From GWB1-38-13 sp964608405 (GTDB lineage Bacteria; Patescibacteriota; Microgenomatia; UBA8517), in assembly GCA_964608405.1 (NCBI GenBank), contig CAZSNC010000001.1, forward strand, positions 53,096 to 117,095: a DNA stretch of 64,000 bases, read 5' to 3'. The translations under genes were made by a program, and so were the position numbers. Shown here piece by piece: positions 25,961 to 33,322 of this stretch (position 1 is its first letter; each line of letters starts with the position of its first letter). The notes beneath the pieces were generated by a model. It did no database searches. It was not told where the DNA came from and saw nothing but the letters and a program-made list of their open reading frames with translations.

Positions 25961-26938
25961 TTAATTTATAGAAGTACCTCTATAAACTTTTGGCTGCAGC
26001 CAATCGTCGGGTGGATTTAATATTTCCTCATTCGCTTTTGCAGCATTGTCATCAGTAACAGGAGTGTCCTGAATTTCTTGCGGAGTCTCTGGTTGTACCT
26101 GGGAAAAGTCGGCGTAATCGGTTGCTGTAACTGATTGCATTATCGGCTGATTTTCGGGAATTTCAGGTTTAACAACAGCCTGGGGAATTGATCCTTGTGG
26201 ATATTTATTTCTGTCAACCGTCTCACCCGAGAGTCTTCTTCCGCCAGCTCTAATTAGAGCTGCGGTAACTTCAAATGTCTCGGCCGAGACATTTTTGGAT
26301 TTGTAATTTTGAGTTGCGTCTTCAATACCCATTAAAAAGTTCGTTGCAATATCCGAATCAACTTGAATTTGGGCTTCGCTCAATAAAAAGAAGGTTAATT
26401 CGGATACTGATGCCAACGGCTGGGCAAAAGTATATATTACTTTCGATGGATCAACTGTCAACGGATGTGTTCCGATATGGTACATTTTTGACGATTCAGT
26501 GCCTTTGACTGAAAGTTGTGGAAAATCGGCGTCTGTATTACCACCAAAAAGAATTACCGTGTCAGCGGATACTCCTTCATATGTAATCCTTACCTGCTCC
26601 GCTTTCGGAGGGTTGATTCCGGATTTGGGAAGCACGGTTAATTTAAATTGGTCTTCAACAATGTCATAACTTACTTTTTCAATGTTGTTGGCATCATATC
26701 CTGAAAAGCCTATAACCAAATTCTTATTGCCGGTTTCTCCGGAAATTCTATCAACACCGATTAATCTGTTTAATGAAACTGTGACTGGAGACGCCGACAC
26801 AATCTGAACAGGTTTGGAATCCTTAAGGCCCAAAAACAATGACAGTGCCGATGCTACTTCGTCAAAAGACGGTGATTTGGGAAGAAAAATCACAAGAGAC
26901 TGGGATTGTGCGATAACCGATCTAAATGAACCTTCCAT
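25961..26938 (-). CDS. degenerate DHH/NrnA-like protein
   Basis: The 325-residue product lies between infB and rpsO, where many bacteria encode the nanoRNase NrnA. Its first part follows the NrnA pattern (FLPKSPSFDEVASALSLFLGL, then ADTVILFGGNTDADFPQL). Later the segment IATNFLMGIEDATQNYKSKN matches the NrnA region that normally reads ATALYTGIVTDTG. The metal-binding DHxDxDG and DHH motifs are absent. The last 80 residues form a Pro/Gln-rich acidic tail. It is probably not a nuclease. It might keep a nucleotide- or RNA-binding fold. The rbfA, truB and ribF genes usually in this cluster are missing. Confidence 0.75.
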   Translation of the reverse strand: MEGSFRSVIAQSQSLVIFLPKSPSFDEVASALSLFLGLKDSKPVQIVSASPVTVSLNRLIGVDRISGETGNKNLVIGFSGYDANNIEKVSYDIVEDQFKLTVLPKSGINPPKAEQVRITYEGVSADTVILFGGNTDADFPQLSVKGTESSKMYHIGTHPLTVDPSKVIYTFAQPLASVSELTFFLLSEAQIQVDSDIATNFLMGIEDATQNYKSKNVSAETFEVTAALIRAGGRRLSGETVDRNKYPQGSIPQAVVKPEIPENQPIMQSVTATDYADFSQVQPETPQEIQDTPVTDDNAAKANEEILNPPDDWLQPKVYRGTSIN

Positions 26939-26948
26939 AGTATGCTCC

Positions 26949-28352
26949 TCAAGAGCGCACCGATAATACCATATCTCCTATAGTAAAATCAAGTTGAGGT
27001 TGAAAAATTATTCCGAATTCTTCCCCCTGTTTGGCTTCAAGAATATCTTTTTTCTCTTTCTTCATTGAAATTGCCTTTACTACTCCTATCATCTTTTCGT
27101 TTCTAAAAATCTCAAGCTTTTCGGACTTAGCAATTACTCCCTGCACAACCTTGCACCCCGCAACTTTTTTGTTCTCATATGGAAATGAGGCCACAATCTG
27201 TGCTTTTCCAAACACTTCTTTTTGGCCGGATTTTAATATTTCTTCAATTCTTTCAAAGAGTTTGTAAATTATGTCAAAAGATTCAATCTTAACGCCCTCC
27301 GTATCAGCAAGTTTTTCAATGTTATGGGGAACTTTCACTTCAAAGGCAAAAACCAGGCAGTTTTTTGCCGATTTGGCGGAAAAAATGTCCGCTTCAATTA
27401 CTTCACCAATACCCGACGAAATCACTTGTACATCGGAGGGGAGATTGGTTAACAGTGCCTCAAGACTCCCGGATGTTTGTGCCTTAAGAACTAAATTCAA
27501 TTTCGATTCTTTTTGGGTTATTTCGGAGGGAGTATTTGACTGTATCCAACTTTGCAAGGAGGAGGCACTTCCGTTTGATTCACTAATTTTTGCACCAACG
27601 GATGGAATCTTTTCAAAACCAAGTACCAATGCAGGTTCTCCCGGCAAAATTTCCTGAACCGCTTTATCCTGGTAATCAAAAAGTGCCTTGACTTTTGATT
27701 CAACCCCATCAATTAAAATCTTTTGGCCGACAGCGAGCTTACCGTTTCTGACAACAACCGATGCTAAACTTCCACGTCTGTCCCTTCTTGTTTCAACAAC
27801 AAATGCATCAAGTTCTCCATCGGCATCCGCTTGGATATTATTCATCTCTGAAATCAGAGTTAGCATTTCTAAAAGTGAATCGAGTCCTTCGCATTTTTTG
27901 GCAGATACTTTCAAAAAAGGAGTATCTCCTCCTCTTCCTTCAAAAAGAACCCCTTCTTTTTCGATTTGGGAAACTGCACTATCCGGATCGGAACTTGGAA
28001 GATCGGTTTTTGTTAAACAAACAAGGAATGGAATGTTCTCTTTTTGGATGATTTTTATTGCTTCTTTTGTCTGTGGTTTCACTCCGTCATCGCTTGCAAC
28101 GATTAAGATCGCAATATCGCAAACATGTGCACCTCTTGAGCGCATTTGCGTAAAAGCTGCATGACCGGGAGTGTCAATAAAAGTTATCCTTTTTCCTTCC
28201 CTCGTGGTTACAATAGAAGCTCCGATACTTTGTGTAATTCCTCCCGCTTCCTTTGAAGCAACATCAGTTTTCCTGAGGGCATCAAGAAGTGTAGTCTTTC
28301 CGTGGTCTACATGCCCCAAAATGGTTACAATCGGCGGTCTTGGTTTCAACAT
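26949..28352 (-). CDS. infB: translation initiation factor IF-2, core-only form
   Basis: IF2 delivers initiator tRNA to the small subunit. The 467-residue product starts MLKPRPPIVTILGHVDHGKTT, so it has no N-terminal domains and begins directly at the G domain. G motifs are GHVDHGKTT (13-21), DTPGH (60-64) and a G4 that reads TKTD (114-117) instead of NKxD. Domains II, III and the C-terminal tRNA-binding barrel (EVFGKAQIVASF, VAGCKVVQGVI) are present. E. coli IF2 is 890 residues, and this is about the length of its conserved core. It starts 36 bases after nusA. Confidence 0.96.
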   Translation of the reverse strand: MLKPRPPIVTILGHVDHGKTTLLDALRKTDVASKEAGGITQSIGASIVTTREGKRITFIDTPGHAAFTQMRSRGAHVCDIAILIVASDDGVKPQTKEAIKIIQKENIPFLVCLTKTDLPSSDPDSAVSQIEKEGVLFEGRGGDTPFLKVSAKKCEGLDSLLEMLTLISEMNNIQADADGELDAFVVETRRDRRGSLASVVVRNGKLAVGQKILIDGVESKVKALFDYQDKAVQEILPGEPALVLGFEKIPSVGAKISESNGSASSLQSWIQSNTPSEITQKESKLNLVLKAQTSGSLEALLTNLPSDVQVISSGIGEVIEADIFSAKSAKNCLVFAFEVKVPHNIEKLADTEGVKIESFDIIYKLFERIEEILKSGQKEVFGKAQIVASFPYENKKVAGCKVVQGVIAKSEKLEIFRNEKMIGVVKAISMKKEKKDILEAKQGEEFGIIFQPQLDFTIGDMVLSVRS

Positions 28353-28387
28353 AATATATTTCCTTTCTATAACTTACTCTTCCCATG

Positions 28388-29677
28388 TTAGGATTGATCT
28401 GAGCTTGGCAATTGCGTAGAGACTTCTTCAACTTTCTCTTCTTTTGCTTTTTCTTCGGAAACACCCTCGGAGGGAGTCGTCTCGGTTACTTCTTCAACGA
28501 TCGTTTCAACCGGGGATTTCTCTTCTTTAATGTCCTCTACAACTTTTTCCACAATGCCGGTCTGGTCATTTTTAATGTCAGAAACATTTTCTACTATCTC
28601 TGTCTCTTTTTCCGATTTAACTTCTTCCGCTGGACTTTCTGTAGAAGGTGTTTCAGATTTCTTGCCTTTAACAACAAGTTCTTCGATATCAATTTTCCAA
28701 TCGGTTAATTTAGATGCTAAACGGGCATTTTGTCCTTCTCTTCCGATGGCAAGTGAAAGTTGCTCCGAAGGGGCTTTGACAACCGCCGTTTTTTCTTTTT
28801 TGTTAAGCGTCACTACCATTCCTTCAGCCGGTGAAAGAGCTCCTTTAATATATTCGGCAGGGTCTTCATTAAACATGACTATATCCACTCTCTCACCACC
28901 CAGCTCGTTGGTAACCGACTGAACTCTTACTCCTTTTTGGCCTACACATGAACCTACCGGATCAACTCCTGTTTGTCCGGAGGAAACTGCAATTTTTGTA
29001 CGCACTCCCGGTTCCCTGGCTATTCCGTTAACAATCACGCTTCCCGAGGAGATTTCAGGAACTTCCCTTTCAAAAAGCTTTTTAACAAATTGTGTATCGG
29101 CTCTGGATAATACTATTTGCTGTCCGCGGGGAGTTTCCACAATATCTTTCAAAAGGAAAGACATTCTTTGATTTAGGTTCAACCTTTCATTTGGAACACG
29201 CTCAACGGATGGCATTATCCCCTCCGTTTTTCCAAGATCAACTCTGACGTCAGACCCTTCAAATCGCAAAATCATCCCGGACACAAGAGCACCAACCCTC
29301 TCCGTATACTCACCCATAATTGCACCCTTTTCGGCTTCTCTGATTTTCTGGTGTATTACCTGTTTTGCAGTCTGTGCGGCAATTCGTCCAAAACCCGGGG
29401 GTGTGACGTCTTTTTTCTCGGCTTTTGAAGTGTCGACTTTTCCTTCTTCATCCGGTTCGATATGATCCCATGCCAATATCTTTGCTTCTCCGTTTGTGGA
29501 ATTTAAAATAACATCATAATCAAGAAGTTCCGGGTCTTCCCCGCGATCTTTCGCATCTTTTTTATAAGCTGCAACAATTGCCTGCTTAATTGTGTCCAAT
29601 ATAACCTCGGGGTCGAGGCCCCTTTCCATCGCAATAGCCTTTATTGCCTGCGCAAATTCTGTCCTTGGTGTTTGCAT
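28388..29677 (-). CDS. nusA: transcription termination/antitermination protein NusA
   Basis: NusA binds RNA polymerase and nascent RNA. I use the ATG at 29677 (MQTPRTEFAQAIKAIAMERG); an earlier in-frame start at 29710 adds 11 untypical residues. The 429-residue product has the N-terminal polymerase-binding domain, an S1 domain (GALVSGMILRFEGSDVRVDL) and two KH domains (VGSCVGQKGVRVQSV and SLAIGREGQNARLASKLT). It ends in an acidic tail of about 100 residues rich in Glu, Val and Ser in place of the E. coli acidic repeats. It heads the nusA-infB-NrnA-like group. Confidence 0.96.
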   Translation of the reverse strand: MQTPRTEFAQAIKAIAMERGLDPEVILDTIKQAIVAAYKKDAKDRGEDPELLDYDVILNSTNGEAKILAWDHIEPDEEGKVDTSKAEKKDVTPPGFGRIAAQTAKQVIHQKIREAEKGAIMGEYTERVGALVSGMILRFEGSDVRVDLGKTEGIMPSVERVPNERLNLNQRMSFLLKDIVETPRGQQIVLSRADTQFVKKLFEREVPEISSGSVIVNGIAREPGVRTKIAVSSGQTGVDPVGSCVGQKGVRVQSVTNELGGERVDIVMFNEDPAEYIKGALSPAEGMVVTLNKKEKTAVVKAPSEQLSLAIGREGQNARLASKLTDWKIDIEELVVKGKKSETPSTESPAEEVKSEKETEIVENVSDIKNDQTGIVEKVVEDIKEEKSPVETIVEEVTETTPSEGVSEEKAKEEKVEEVSTQLPSSDQS

Positions 29678-29730
29678 ATTAAAAAAAATGGCGGGCATTT
29701 CTCCCACCAAATCTCATTTAAACCATTGAT

Positions 29731-29759
29731 AGTTTACTGCAGATGTATTTAGAAGTCAA
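29731..29759 (-). promoter_or_regulatory. sigma-70-type promoter for nusA-infB
   Basis: On the minus strand TTGACT (29754-29759) and TAAACT (29731-29736) are exactly 17 bases apart, in the 127-base gap between the dnaJ stop and the nusA start. This separates the nusA-infB unit from dnaJ. Confidence 0.55.
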
Positions 29760-29804
29760 AGCCTCTCTTTGTGTATTAAAAACCGCAAGAGAAAATATAA
29801 TTCT

Positions 29805-30698
29805 TTATAGACCTTCCTTTTTTAAGTCGTTTACCAAATCACGCTGCTCACGAGTAAGGCGCTCCGGAGTAGTAACAAGAAGGCGTACATACTCGTCTCC
29901 TCTTCCTCTTGCATGTATTGCCTGTATACCCTTGGCACGAAGCCTTACCATTGTTCCGGATTGTGTTCCCGGACGGATTTTAATCTTTACCGATCCGTCA
30001 ACCGTCGGAACATCAACAGCCCCTCCCAACACTGCCATCGTGAAAGGAATTTCCATCTTCACATAAATATCGGCGCCATCACGCTCAAACAAGTCATGGG
30101 GTTTAACATTAACGGAAAGAATAAAATCGTCAAACTTAATACGTTGCCCCTCATCTACACCTGCAGGTATTTTAATTTTTCGTCTCTTCCCGTTTATTGA
30201 TACTTCCTTTTCGACTCCGTTTATCGCCTCCATAAATTCGATGGAGATACTGTATCTCGGAAGCTGTCTTGAACGGGAACGCGCACCAAAAGGATTTCCT
30301 CCACCAAAAATACTATCAAAAATATCAAACGGGTCACCAAAGTCAAAACCCGCATATGGCGAACCGTCTCCACCGGAAGTCGTATAGGTATACGTAAATG
30401 GTCCCCACTGTCCCGCCTGTCCGCCAAATGGACTACCGGTACCTCTTCCAAATCCTCCACCAGGCTCAAAAGCGGAGTGTCCGAACTGATCGTACGCGGA
30501 TTTCTTTTGTGAGTCAGACAACACCTGATATGCTTCATTTATTTCCTTAAAACGCTTTTCCGCAACTTCCTTATCGTCTTTGTGCCGATCCGGATGCCAT
30601 TCCAAAGCTTGTTTTCGATAAGCTTTTTTAATCTCGTCTGCTGAGGCTGTTTTTCCAACCCCCAATATATCGTAATAATCGGATTTTCCGTCTGCCAT
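29805..30698 (-). CDS. DnaJ-family co-chaperone, CbpA-like (no zinc finger)
   Basis: The protein delivers clients to DnaK and stimulates its ATPase. The 297-residue product has an N-terminal J domain with HPD (EWHPDRHKDD, about residues 33-42) and a Gly/Phe-rich linker (GGGFGRGTGSPFGG). Two C-terminal beta domains follow (RKIKIPAGVDEGQRIKF, then LGGAVDVPTVDG). The CxxCxGxG zinc-finger repeats of classical DnaJ are missing, so it is a class II (CbpA-type) protein. It has its own CIRCE operator although it is separated from hrcA-grpE-dnaK by about 2.6 kb, implying coordinated HrcA control. Confidence 0.95.
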   Translation of the reverse strand: MADGKSDYYDILGVGKTASADEIKKAYRKQALEWHPDRHKDDKEVAEKRFKEINEAYQVLSDSQKKSAYDQFGHSAFEPGGGFGRGTGSPFGGQAGQWGPFTYTYTTSGGDGSPYAGFDFGDPFDIFDSIFGGGNPFGARSRSRQLPRYSISIEFMEAINGVEKEVSINGKRRKIKIPAGVDEGQRIKFDDFILSVNVKPHDLFERDGADIYVKMEIPFTMAVLGGAVDVPTVDGSVKIKIRPGTQSGTMVRLRAKGIQAIHARGRGDEYVRLLVTTPERLTREQRDLVNDLKKEGL

Positions 30699-30746
30699 AT
30701 GTGAAAGTTATATTAAATGAATTAAACAATAACTTAAAGAGCTATT

Positions 30747-30773
30747 TTAGCACTCAACATAAACTTTTGCTAA
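30747..30773. promoter_or_regulatory. CIRCE-like HrcA operator upstream of dnaJ
   Basis: The plus strand reads TTAGCACTC, nine bases, then TTTTGCTAA. The CIRCE consensus is TTAGCACTC-N9-GAGTGCTAA: the left arm is perfect and the right arm matches 6 of 9. The site lies 49 bases before the dnaJ start on the minus strand, in the gap after the zincin gene. The sequence TAAAAT at its downstream edge (minus strand) could be the -10 box, so bound HrcA would block the promoter. Confidence 0.75.
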
Positions 30774-30784
30774 TATTGAAGTAT

Positions 30785-31993
30785 TCATTTTTCAAACCAT
30801 TGACCCGTTTCTCTTTTCAGCTCCCTTGTAGCAATTTCCTCGGCTTTATGCCTTTGGAGAGCAAGTTCCAAATCGTGTTTAGCAAGGAGTGTATCTGTCA
30901 CATTTTCAAAGTCATCATCACCTGCAATTCCCCATTCACTTTTCTTTTCTAACTTTGCCCGTTCAAGTCTTGGAAACGACCTTGTTTTTTTATCAAACCT
31001 GGCCAAATTGACTAATTTTCCAAGTTCCTGATCATCCATTCCCAAAATCCTTAATGTATGGATCAAATCATAGGCATAAAGTGCGTCGGTCAGGTCTTTA
31101 CCACTCGGTTCATAAGCATTAATTATATGCTCCGCAATTTCTCGCCTATGGATAAATCTTTCCCTACCGTTGGTTGGAGATTCGGCTGAGGCTTCAAAGG
31201 CATGAACTTCCTGAAGCATTTCGTCATTCTTTAAGCCCTTTTCCATCTGATTGGTCAGTAGTCTTATAGCATTTGATATCCCTATTGCAGCAATCACCCC
31301 ATACTTTCTGACAAGTGCAAAATAGCTGGCGGTTGAAACCGCACTTAATCCCAGAATCGCCGCCCTTTGTTGTTTGCTCCACTGTGCATCATGGGTTAAT
31401 TCGTGGTCTAATGAAGCTATCACTTCGGGGAGAGTTCCTTCGGTTGCCAACATCAACCACATCTCCTCGGACGTAGGTGCCTTCTCCGGAATGAAAATTG
31501 TGTCCAATATGGGTGCATACGATGCTGCAACACCTTTCCTGGTCATAGATTTCGCAAGAAAGTTTTCGGGTGCTAAAAATTTCACCAAAGCTTTAAATTT
31601 CCCATTTTCTAATCCGGCAACTAATGCGGAACTTATTCCAACATCCTCAAGCTCCTTAAGATATCCCGTTTCTCGTTGTAGCCGCAATATTGTTGCGTCA
31701 AAACCTGCGTCTCTATCTTGTTCTGGAATCCGATCCATTAAATACCTTGCCTCCCACACGGGTAAACCAACCGGTTTTCTTAAGTATAAGAGCTTACCCT
31801 CGACAGTACTTTTGTATTTACGAAGCTCATTTATCTTTGGATTATCAGCACCCACGAGATCCAAAGCGGAAAATCCCAAGCGTATTTCATGTTCCCATCT
31901 AATCTGAGCCCACTTGTCAGGAGAAGAAATTTTATATCTCTCTAACAATAAAGGATTGTTTTTCTGTAAAACTAATTCTTGTTTTGGTTCCAT
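30785..31993 (-). CDS. putative zincin metallopeptidase with hydrophobic segment, family unrecognised
   Basis: The 402-residue product has a clear HExxH motif, HELTH at residues 197-201. It is preceded by a beta-strand-like segment (APILDTIFIPEK) as in zincins. Glutamates at 262, 267 and 271 (EVHAFEASAE) could supply the third zinc ligand in gluzincin fashion. Between them lies a hydrophobic stretch (about 211-246) that may be one or two membrane helices. There is no signal peptide. The rest is charged and helical. It sits between a 2-TM protein gene and dnaJ, close to the dnaK operon, so a proteostasis role is possible but unproven. I do not recognise the family. Confidence 0.75.
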   Translation of the reverse strand: MEPKQELVLQKNNPLLLERYKISSPDKWAQIRWEHEIRLGFSALDLVGADNPKINELRKYKSTVEGKLLYLRKPVGLPVWEARYLMDRIPEQDRDAGFDATILRLQRETGYLKELEDVGISSALVAGLENGKFKALVKFLAPENFLAKSMTRKGVAASYAPILDTIFIPEKAPTSEEMWLMLATEGTLPEVIASLDHELTHDAQWSKQQRAAILGLSAVSTASYFALVRKYGVIAAIGISNAIRLLTNQMEKGLKNDEMLQEVHAFEASAESPTNGRERFIHRREIAEHIINAYEPSGKDLTDALYAYDLIHTLRILGMDDQELGKLVNLARFDKKTRSFPRLERAKLEKKSEWGIAGDDDFENVTDTLLAKHDLELALQRHKAEEIATRELKRETGQWFEK

Positions 31994-32059
31994 TGGTAAT
32001 GATTGTTAATAAATACAAAATTAAATTTCATACTCGCCTGTAATTTCTGACCGGAAATT

Positions 32060-32389
32060 TCATTGCTGATTCTTTTTAATTACAAGTGCAATTTTTGTCC
32101 AGGATTGGGTAGTATTTTCCAAAAAACGGTAATGAAGTAAATACCCGACAAACAACATTAGGAGTGGAACATCAAGTAATGCAAGATACAATAACCCACT
32201 AATTATTGTTGCAAAAAACGACATCGACATAACAATTCCTACAAAAAGAGTTACCAGGAGATGGATCAGCCTTTCGTGACGTATTGTTTTGAGCATAAAT
32301 TTGTGCTTTTTATAAATTTCGTCCCAATTCGAGGAATTATCTTTCGCAGATAAAAGCGTTTTTATTTCTGAATCGTATTCTTTTAGCAT
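32060..32389 (-). CDS. small two-helix membrane protein, function unknown
   Basis: The 109-residue product has a charged N-terminal half (with SNWDEIYKKHKFMLKTIRHE) followed by two adjacent membrane helices (about residues 43-65 and 67-87) and a short basic C-terminus. It lies upstream of and on the same strand as the putative zincin gene, 66 bases away, and could be cotranscribed. It faces the DUF167 gene divergently across a 99-base gap. No family was recognised. Confidence 0.6.
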   Translation of the reverse strand: MLKEYDSEIKTLLSAKDNSSNWDEIYKKHKFMLKTIRHERLIHLLVTLFVGIVMSMSFFATIISGLLYLALLDVPLLMLFVGYLLHYRFLENTTQSWTKIALVIKKNQQ

Positions 32390-32488
32390 AAATCAATAGT
32401 AACATTATCTTCACAATATTTTCAGTAAATGTGCACAATAAACGAGATAATTCTTCTTTTTTTGAGGTAAAATTTAATAAATAAACAT

Positions 32489-32710
32489 ATGCGAATGGAT
32501 ATAAAGGTTAAGGCAGGAAAAAATGAAAACAAGGTAATCAAAAGAGATTTTTGTAATTATGAAGTGTGGGTAAAATCTCCTCCCACTAAGGGTCTTGCAA
32601 ACAAAGAACTTATTAAGGTCCTTGCCAACTATTTTAATATAAAGCCTCACAACTTAAGGCTGGTAAAGGGCCTAACGTCTCCGCAGAAAATTGTTGAGTT
32701 GATAAGGTAG
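32489..32710 (+). CDS. DUF167/YggU family protein
   Basis: The 73-residue product matches the small UPF0235 (YggU) fold. It has the N-terminal strand IKVKAGKNENKV, the VWVKSPPTKGLANKELIKVL signature with its conserved Pro and Gly-Ala/Asn-Lys segment, and the C-terminal LVKGLTSPQKIVEL strand. An alternative start two codons later (MDIKV) is equally possible. The function of the family is unknown. It is one of two plus-strand genes interrupting the minus-strand block. Confidence 0.88.
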   Translation: MRMDIKVKAGKNENKVIKRDFCNYEVWVKSPPTKGLANKELIKVLANYFNIKPHNLRLVKGLTSPQKIVELIR

Positions 32711-32851
32711 TTATTCCAACAACATTTTTAAAAAAGTGTCAATATAATGATTAGTTGTCGTTACTTCAATACTTCAAAGACGTTTCTTGCAATACAAAGA
32801 GGGGTACTTTACGGGCTTGATTAATAAAATTGATAAGATAAGATATGGGCT

Positions 32852-33298
32852 ATGTCTGAACGACAACCTCAACAAAACAATTTGGTACTTATAGCTTCGT
32901 CCAATCCAGAAAAAGTGAGAGATATTCTTGATAGGATGAACGAGGCCAGTACAAAACGGGCTGAAAGAGAAGGTAAAGAACGGGAAATACCTTCTAATAT
33001 CCAGGCTTCCAGACTCAATATTATTAAGCGTTCAAGAATTTTTACATTCACATATCACGGTCAAGAACACTCCATAGAAAAAAAGGATAATCTAAAAAGT
33101 TTTAAGGGTTGGATAACCGAATATTCAAAGACTGCCCAATCGTGTATAACATGCGATAAATTGATGCTTCCTGGTGAAGCTGTTGGAGAGTGTAATGAAG
33201 GTCTGATGCACTTGACTTATTACTGTTGCCCGTCTGCGGGGTACTTTGCAGGCCACATCGACGAAAAGGGACAACTTAAACAATATAAGAAAAAATAA
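32852..33298 (+). CDS. orphan protein with C-terminal cysteine cluster
   Basis: The 148-residue product is hydrophilic and basic in its first two thirds, with a stretch that looks helical (ASSNPEKVRDILDRMNEAST). The C-terminal part contains CITC (near residue 98), a further Cys at VGECNEG and CC in YYCCPSAGYF, which could bind zinc. No membrane segment or family was recognised. It ends 24 bases from the convergent dnaK stop. Promoter-like TTGATT (32817-32822) and TAAGAT 16 bases on precede it. Composition is like the neighbours. Confidence 0.65.
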   Translation: MSERQPQQNNLVLIASSNPEKVRDILDRMNEASTKRAEREGKEREIPSNIQASRLNIIKRSRIFTFTYHGQEHSIEKKDNLKSFKGWITEYSKTAQSCITCDKLMLPGEAVGECNEGLMHLTYYCCPSAGYFAGHIDEKGQLKQYKKK

Positions 33299-33322
33299 TT
33301 AAACGAAGATTATACAACTTAA

